A DNA stretch of 17,256 bases. Source: Dehalococcoidia bacterium. Its GTDB lineage: Bacteria; Chloroflexota; Dehalococcoidia; Dehalococcoidales; JAUWYK01. A program made the position numbers and the translations under genes. The stretch lies in NCBI GenBank assembly GCA_030615865.1, contig JAUWYK010000041.1, positions 1 through 17,256 on the forward strand, written 5' to 3'. This document shows positions 13,110 to 17,256 of this stretch, one piece after another (within the stretch, counting starts at the first letter, position 1; each line of letters opens with the position of its first letter). The notes below the pieces were generated by a model. That model made no database searches, was not told the origin of the DNA, and was given only the letters and a program-made list of their open reading frames with translations.

Positions 13110-13688
13110 ATGCCCTGGTTGATAGTAGTACTGGGTTACCTTCTCGGCTCCATCCCCACCGCCCATATTGCTGGACGTGTTTTGAAGAGGGTTGACATTC
13201 GTCAGGTTGGGGATGGGAATATGGGTGCTGCCAATGCCTTTCGTCAGCTAGGGGCTAAGGTGGGGGTAGCGGTTGGTATTATTGATGCCGGGAAGGGGGC
13301 ACTGGCTATTCTTATCGCCCAGGCAGCCAGTTTGCCTCTGGTGGTTGTCCTGCTTACCGGAACAGCCGCTGTCGTCGGTCATAACTGGCCAATCTTTATC
13401 CGCTTCAGGGGAGGTCGGGGGGAGAGCACCACCATCGGTGTGCTGCTGACTACCATTACTCAGCCAATGCTAATAATAGCTGGACCAGCCATAGCTGCCC
13501 ATCTTATCCTTCGGGATACAACTAAAGCCGCTGCTTTTATATTTGTCCCCCTCCCTCTGGTGTGCTGGTGGCTGGGGCTCCCGGGGGCACTCATAGCTTA
13601 CAGTATAGCTTTACCTTGTCTGGTGGGCTTTACCCATTTCCTCAGGACAAGGCAAACGGTCAATATCTCAGGGACGGAGAGCGCTTAG
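13110..13688 (+). CDS. plsY: Glycerol-3-phosphate acyltransferase PlsY
   Basis: A 192-residue polytopic membrane protein with several hydrophobic helices. PlsY moves an acyl group from acyl-phosphate to glycerol-3-phosphate, the first step of phospholipid synthesis. Motif 1 is LGSIPTAHIAGR, motif 2 GDGNMGAANAFRQLG (family form SGNxGATN) and motif 3 GHNWPIFIRFRGGRGESTT (family form GHxxPxFxxFKGGKGVAT). Length and topology are normal, but motifs 2 and 3 depart from consensus, so substrate or activity could differ. The ATG is 14 nt after tRNA-Leu with only a weak AGAGAG ahead, suggesting expression as part of the tRNA transcript. Its stop codon directly abuts the stop of the convergent transketolase gene. 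Confidence 0.87.
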   Translation: MPWLIVVLGYLLGSIPTAHIAGRVLKRVDIRQVGDGNMGAANAFRQLGAKVGVAVGIIDAGKGALAILIAQAASLPLVVVLLTGTAAVVGHNWPIFIRFRGGRGESTTIGVLLTTITQPMLIIAGPAIAAHLILRDTTKAAAFIFVPLPLVCWWLGLPGALIAYSIALPCLVGFTHFLRTRQTVNISGTESA

Positions 13689-14627
13689 TCACTTCCTTTT
13701 TATTGCTGACTTTACCGCCTGCTCAATATCCTTTGCCGTGAGACCATACCTCTGCAGAAGTTCAGCCGGTTTACCTGATTTGGCATAGGTGTCTTTGATA
13801 GCCACAAACTCCATCGGCACCGGCTGGTGTCTAGCCAGCACCTGAGCCACCATACTGCCCAAGCCACCATGCTCCAGGTGCTCCTCAGCGGTAACAATAG
13901 CCCCGGTTTCAGCGGCAGCCTTAATAGTAGCTGCCTCATCAATGGGCTTGAGGGTGGACATATTTAGCACTCGGCAGTCTATGCCCTCCCCTTCCAGATT
14001 TTGAGCAGCTTCCAGCGCCGCTTTGACCATCAAACCGATAGCTATTATGGCGGCATCCCTCCCCTGCCTCATAGTTACCGCCTTCCCCAGGTTAAAGCGG
14101 TAGTCCTCACTATAGACCAGCGGTAGCTTGAGACGGCACAGCCTGATGTAAAATGGTCCATAGTGGGCGGCAGCTGCCTCTACCGCCTGGGCGGTTTCAA
14201 TAGCATCAGCAGGAACGATAATAGTAAAGCCGGGCAGGGCACCAATCAGAGCCAGGTCTTCAATAGAGTGGTGTGAGGTGCCATCTTCACCAACACTGAT
14301 ACCACCGTGGGTTGCCACCAGCTTAACATTGAGCCCGGGCTGAGCTATAGACATGCGAATCTGGTCAAAGCAACGCCCGGGGGCAAAGACGGCAAAGGTG
14401 CTGGCAAAGGGTATCTTGCCCGAGGCAGCCAGTCCAGCGGCAATACCGACCATATTCTGCTCGGCGATACCACAGTCAAAGAAGCGCTCCGGGAACTCGC
14501 GGGCAAAGAAACTGGTCATGGTCGACCGGGACAGGTCAGCATCCAGCGCCACAATATCTTGGTTTTCCATGCCTAATTCAAGCAGAGTTTTGCCGTAGGC
14601 TTCCCTGACCGAAACTTCCTGCTCCAC
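13689..14627 (-). CDS. Transketolase, C-terminal (pyrimidine-binding) subunit
   Basis: A 312-residue protein matching the second half of transketolase. It has the pyrimidine-binding domain, with FFDCGIAEQNMVGIAAGLAASG carrying the Glu that activates thiamine diphosphate, then the HGGISVGEDGTSHHSIEDLA region, and the C-terminal transketolase domain. Together with the N-terminal subunit it makes the enzyme that swaps two-carbon units in the pentose phosphate pathway. Two-gene transketolases are usual in archaea, Thermotogae and Chloroflexota. The start is GTG 14627, 2 nt after the stop of the N-terminal gene, with AAGGAG inside that gene, so translation is coupled. Confidence 0.93.
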   Translation of the reverse strand: MEQEVSVREAYGKTLLELGMENQDIVALDADLSRSTMTSFFAREFPERFFDCGIAEQNMVGIAAGLAASGKIPFASTFAVFAPGRCFDQIRMSIAQPGLNVKLVATHGGISVGEDGTSHHSIEDLALIGALPGFTIIVPADAIETAQAVEAAAAHYGPFYIRLCRLKLPLVYSEDYRFNLGKAVTMRQGRDAAIIAIGLMVKAALEAAQNLEGEGIDCRVLNMSTLKPIDEAATIKAAAETGAIVTAEEHLEHGGLGSMVAQVLARHQPVPMEFVAIKDTYAKSGKPAELLQRYGLTAKDIEQAVKSAIKRK

Positions 14628-14629
14628 TT

Positions 14630-15514
14630 TTACTCTAGCTCCTTTAGTGCTAACTCCACCTCAATAGCGTTGGGAGCTGTGCCGTGAAAATCGGGGTTGT
14701 TCTCCATAAAGCTGACCCCTTTGCCCTTTATAGTATGGGCAATGATGACCGTTGGCTGCCCCTTAACCTGTTTTGCATGCTCGAAGGCTTGAATAAGCTC
14801 AGCCAGGTTATGGCCATCAACCTCAATAACCTGCCAGCCGAAAGCCTGCCACTTGCTGGAGAAGGGGTCAAGGTTCATAACATCGCGGTTCCAGCCGTCT
14901 ATCTGCTGGCCATTGTTGTCCACTATAGCCACCAGGTTGTTCACCTTGAAGTGAGCAGCAGCCATAGCTGCCTCCCACACCTGCCCCTCATCACACTCCC
15001 CATCCCCGAGCAGAACATATACCCGGTAATCTTGAGAATTAAGCCGACCAGCCAGAGCCACGCCAAGGGCAAAGGATAACCCCTGTCCCAGAGCGCCAGC
15101 CGACATCTCCACCCCGGAGGTAATTGTTCTATCGGTGTGACCCTGGAGGCGACTATCCATTTGCCTCAGCGTAAGTAGCTCAGCCACCGGGAAGTAGCTG
15201 CACTCAGCCAGGGTGGCATAGAGCAGAGGGGCAGCATGGCCCTTGCTCAGGATAAACCTATCCCTATCCGGCCACTGAGGGTCTAAGGGCTTATGTTGCA
15301 GCACTCTAAAATAAAGGGCGGTTAAAATCTCTACCGCGGAAAGGGAGCCACCGGGGTGTCCGCTCTCCGCCTTCCCGGTCATGGTGATGATATGGCGACG
15401 TAGCCGTTTGGCTATAGCCTTCATTTCAGCTTCCGACGCCGATGATGAAAAAACCTCAGCTTCTGCACTATCAGCCGAGGTTGACGGTGGATTGCCCTTT
15501 TCAGGTAGCGACAT
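14630..15514 (-). CDS. Transketolase, N-terminal (thiamine diphosphate-binding) subunit
   Basis: About 294 residues. Motifs of the thiamine-diphosphate domain are SGHPGGSLSAVEILTALYF, RDRFILSKGHAAPLLYA, SAGALGQGLSFALG and the cofactor/metal motif GDGECDEGQVWEAAMAA ending in VDNN. The first ~30 residues (PEKGNPPSTSADSAEAEVF onward) are a low-complexity Ser/Ala/Glu extension not needed for the fold. An upstream GTG at 15520 is in frame, but AGGGGG is spaced 5 nt from the ATG at 15514, so that start was chosen. It forms a two-gene operon with the C-terminal subunit. Confidence 0.93.
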   Translation of the reverse strand: MSLPEKGNPPSTSADSAEAEVFSSSASEAEMKAIAKRLRRHIITMTGKAESGHPGGSLSAVEILTALYFRVLQHKPLDPQWPDRDRFILSKGHAAPLLYATLAECSYFPVAELLTLRQMDSRLQGHTDRTITSGVEMSAGALGQGLSFALGVALAGRLNSQDYRVYVLLGDGECDEGQVWEAAMAAAHFKVNNLVAIVDNNGQQIDGWNRDVMNLDPFSSKWQAFGWQVIEVDGHNLAELIQAFEHAKQVKGQPTVIIAHTIKGKGVSFMENNPDFHGTAPNAIEVELALKELE

Positions 15515-15536
15515 TAGCACCCCCTGCGTATCTTTA

Positions 15537-15565
15537 ATTATACTATACTCATAGACTTAGGTCTA
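15537..15565 (-). promoter_or_regulatory. Promoter of the transketolase operon
   Basis: On the minus strand, TAGACC (15565-15560), 17-bp spacer, TATAAT (15542-15537). The inverted repeat TAGAC-TTAG-GTCTA (15552-15565) overlaps the -35 box and could be an operator. Confidence 0.55.
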
Positions 15566-15632
15566 GATTTTAAACGAGAGTGTTTATTAACTTCACTCCC
15601 TCCTCGTTTACATACCGACCCACCCCCTTAAT

Positions 15633-15656
15633 CCCCCTCCCTGGTAAGGGAGGGGG
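15633..15656. repeat. GC-rich hairpin CCCCCTCCCT/AGGGAGGGGG
   Basis: A perfect 10-bp stem with loop GGTA, in the gene-free stretch 15566-15854. With the hairpins at 15670 and 15858 it forms a repeat-rich island resembling bacterial interspersed repeats (REP-like). Confidence 0.6.
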
Positions 15657-15669
15657 AAGTATTTTATAG

Positions 15670-15690
15670 AAGAGGGGCGAAGCCCCTCTT
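15670..15690. repeat. Hairpin repeat AAGAGGGGC-GAA-GCCCCTCTT (copy 1)
   Basis: A perfect 9-bp stem with loop GAA, followed by AAA. The same unit with two extra G-C pairs occurs at 15858-15882. No T-tract worth the name follows on either strand, so copy 1 is not a clear terminator. Confidence 0.65.
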
Positions 15691-15797
15691 AAACACTCCA
15701 CTAGGTTAGTCCCTCAACCACCCCGATGAAGTGGGAGATTGGGGGCAAAGCCTTTGGGGGGTTGGGAATAGCAGGAGTTTGGGAGTAAGACCCCTGA

Positions 15798-15812
15798 GGG
15801 TGGGTGGGTGGG
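15798..15812 (+). other. G-quadruplex motif (four GGG runs with single-T loops)
   Basis: GGGTGGGTGGGTGGG, then TGG. Four GGG runs with one-base loops are the most stable class of parallel quadruplex known in vitro. A run of nine G follows at 15839-15847. It lies between the PP-loop gene and the transketolase promoter. No function is shown by the sequence. Confidence 0.6.
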
Positions 15813-15854
15813 TGGAAAAAAAGAGAACTGCTAAAAACGGGGGGGGGAGGAATG

Positions 15855-15882
15855 AAAAAGAGGGGGGCGAAGCCCCCCTCTT
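15855..15882 (-). terminator. Intrinsic terminator of the PP-loop gene (hairpin repeat copy 2)
   Basis: On the minus strand, AAGAGGGGGGC-TTC-GCCCCCCTCTT, an 11-bp perfect stem, ends in five T. It lies 46 nt after the stop codon of the PP-loop gene. It is a longer copy of the hairpin at 15670-15690, so a repeated element seems to have been used as a terminator. Confidence 0.75.
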
Positions 15883-15928
15883 AAAACTACTTCATAATTA
15901 GGTTTTCTTTGAATGGCTTTTGGTTATT

Positions 15929-17155
15929 TTACCGAGCAGACTCAAACTTACTAACCTCGGCTTGTTTAAGAGCAACAAGAGTTTTTTCCAAGTCTTCTCT
16001 ATTAAACTCACATAAAGCACATAAGGAATCCAATGATTTTTCCACATTCTTTTCCATTGGTTGATTGACTTGTATCAGTTCATTTGCCTTTTCTATGTTT
16101 ATTTTCCCGAATCTCAACATAACGGCAACATCTGGTTCTATAACATCAACCCCGTTAAGTGCCTTAAACATATATGCTGCCGCGTCATGTAGTGCACAAT
16201 CATAGTGGCCCAGTAAATTGTCATTTTCAGGCCTTCTCCAACCAAGTTCATTTTCCAAATATGACTTGACCTTCTCTTCATCGTATTCTTCGAACAGAAA
16301 ATATGCCAGGAATTCTGGAACGAATTCTGTGGTCAGTTTGCTAGAATCAACAAAGAACTCGTCTGTTATTTCTTTGGCTTCCTGTGTGCTATCTGCCAGT
16401 CTGCTGATAGCTTGCTTCACATATTCGTTAATCATACTATACACGTGACGATGAACTGCCAAACCCCCGAAACCACTGCTGCGCGCTCTCCAAATCATAC
16501 CCGGGGCTGATTTAATAGGGATACCCTTAAGGAGGGTAAAATAACCACGGATGTTTGACGCAAAAGAATGCTCCATTAAATTCAGTTTCATCATCGTCAA
16601 GAATACATCGTTGCTATTTTTGTAGAAGTTTCTATACATTTGAAAAGGTGTTCTTCCATGAACAAAGAAGGGTATCTTATTTTCATAACATGCTTTTATC
16701 GCCAGAAAATACCCTCCAATAGCACATGCTATACATGGATCAAACAATTTCTGGACAGTAGCTTTATAGAACTTCTTATGAGTATCCCAATTTGGCTTAT
16801 AATAGTAATGATCCACGCCTAGCTTATTAATAGTATTTTTGACAGATTCTTTGGCAAAGTCGGTCAAGAATCCATTATCGTAGGTGACCGCCGCTACCTT
16901 GAGCTTATATTTGTTCACCATTTGACAAAGAACATAAGTGCTATCCTTTCCACCGCTTAGACCCACGACGGCATCATATTCATATTTTCCTCTATACTTT
17001 TCAAATCTCCTTGCCAACATGTTTTCTCGATTGGTAAAGTTTAAAATAGTCTTTTTATTCTGTTCAAAATAATCGCAATAATTACAGATACCACTGGCAT
17101 TGAGCACTACGTTAAATTTTCCTTCTGGGAGCGAGCATTTTTTACATCTGTTCAT
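15929..17155 (-). CDS. PP-loop ATPase, N-acetyl sugar amidotransferase-like (WbpG/PseA-type)
   Basis: About 408 residues. The start has a zinc-ribbon-like pair, CKKC (residues 4-7) and CNYC (24-27), as in WbpG and PseA. The ATP pyrophosphatase motif SGGKDS is at 67-72, within AVVGLSGGKDSTYVL. A Cys pair, DPCIACAIGGYF, lies in the middle. The C-terminal part has LGWRRPENDNLLGHYDCALHD and VAVMLRFGKINIEKANELI, in keeping with sugar amidotransferases, which use ammonia to form an amidine or acetamidino group on surface sugars. The exact substrate cannot be read. In-frame ATG 17164 and TTG 17173 lie upstream; none has a clear ribosome site, and 17155 was chosen because the family begins close to the CKKC pair. 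The gene is markedly AT-richer than its neighbours, suggesting transfer as part of a surface-glycan cluster beyond the right edge. Confidence 0.75.
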   Translation of the reverse strand: MNRCKKCSLPEGKFNVVLNASGICNYCDYFEQNKKTILNFTNRENMLARRFEKYRGKYEYDAVVGLSGGKDSTYVLCQMVNKYKLKVAAVTYDNGFLTDFAKESVKNTINKLGVDHYYYKPNWDTHKKFYKATVQKLFDPCIACAIGGYFLAIKACYENKIPFFVHGRTPFQMYRNFYKNSNDVFLTMMKLNLMEHSFASNIRGYFTLLKGIPIKSAPGMIWRARSSGFGGLAVHRHVYSMINEYVKQAISRLADSTQEAKEITDEFFVDSSKLTTEFVPEFLAYFLFEEYDEEKVKSYLENELGWRRPENDNLLGHYDCALHDAAAYMFKALNGVDVIEPDVAVMLRFGKINIEKANELIQVNQPMEKNVEKSLDSLCALCEFNREDLEKTLVALKQAEVSKFESAR

Positions 17156-17213
17156 TGCTAACATATAGGTCAATATACAATAAATTCAGTCAACTTGGAA
17201 GTGATTCTTTTCT

Positions 17214-17226
17214 AGAACAATGTTCT
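17214..17226. repeat. Palindrome AGAACA-A-TGTTCT
   Basis: A perfect 6-bp inverted repeat with a 1-bp centre, about 60 bp upstream of the PP-loop gene. It could be an operator. The rest of 17174-17256 shows no clear promoter. Confidence 0.35.
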
Positions 17227-17256
17227 GCTTTTACATTCTTGGTTTGATTTTTAGCT

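Noticed and set aside
17214..17226. LexA box
   Set aside because: The Gram-positive type site needs GAAC-N4-GTTC; here the spacing is N3.

Overview
The window most resembles a member of the Dehalococcoidia (Chloroflexota). This is inferred from the gene mix rather than from a marker gene: an NrpR-family regulator in a bacterium, a split transketolase, HydBC/NuoEF-like iron-sulfur flavoproteins, DUF5679 and DUF5668 small proteins, and a solitary pilT. Composition is mixed and moderate in GC, with a clearly more AT-rich gene at the right end.

Layout. (1) 1-440: the start of a site-2 protease gene (minus strand, cut by the window edge) and a tRNA-Arg(CCU) with a good promoter. (2) 440-9849: a block bounded by a perfect 39-bp direct repeat, which is the 5' half of tRNA-Trp. 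The left copy is only the half gene; the right copy is the start of the intact tRNA-Trp. Inside are a seven-gene minus-strand operon (nrpR, hisF, NuoE-like, NuoF-like, 2Fe-2S/4Fe-4S ferredoxin subunit, FMN glutamate-synthase-like protein, small acidic protein), then a plus-strand PLD-nuclease/helicase gene cut off in mid-helicase and joined to the last ~80 codons of a tyrosine recombinase. A shared 20-nt motif near both ends looks like integrase arm-type sites. (3) 9812-11279: tRNA-Trp, a DUF5679 zinc-ribbon gene with its terminator, an acyl-CoA dehydrogenase fragment, a promoter followed at once by a 62-nt tRNA-like sequence, a DUF5668-type membrane protein, then tRNA-Leu(GAG), tRNA-Gly(GCC) and tRNA-Cys(GCA). 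(4) 11280-13688: a structured leader with an intrinsic terminator upstream of pilT, then tRNA-Leu(UAA) and plsY. (5) 13689-15514: the two halves of transketolase. (6) 15515-15928: a gene-free stretch with GC-rich hairpins and a G-quadruplex motif. (7) 15929-17155: an AT-rich PP-loop amidotransferase-like gene.

The point most worth following is the nrpR operon. Its promoter (TTGACA, 17 bp, TAAAAT on the minus strand) is followed immediately by the palindrome AGGAAACTGTTTTCCT, which matches the GGAA-N6-TTCC operator known for archaeal NrpR and covers the predicted transcription start. This suggests a nitrogen-responsive, self-repressed operon. Its remaining genes would form an NADH-linked flavin/iron-sulfur chain ending in a glutamate-synthase-like FMN protein that lacks a glutaminase domain. 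That set may be an undescribed oxidoreductase complex, and it appears to lie on a degenerate integrated island.

All family calls are from motifs read by eye; no database search was possible. Promoters, operators and RNA structures are predictions.
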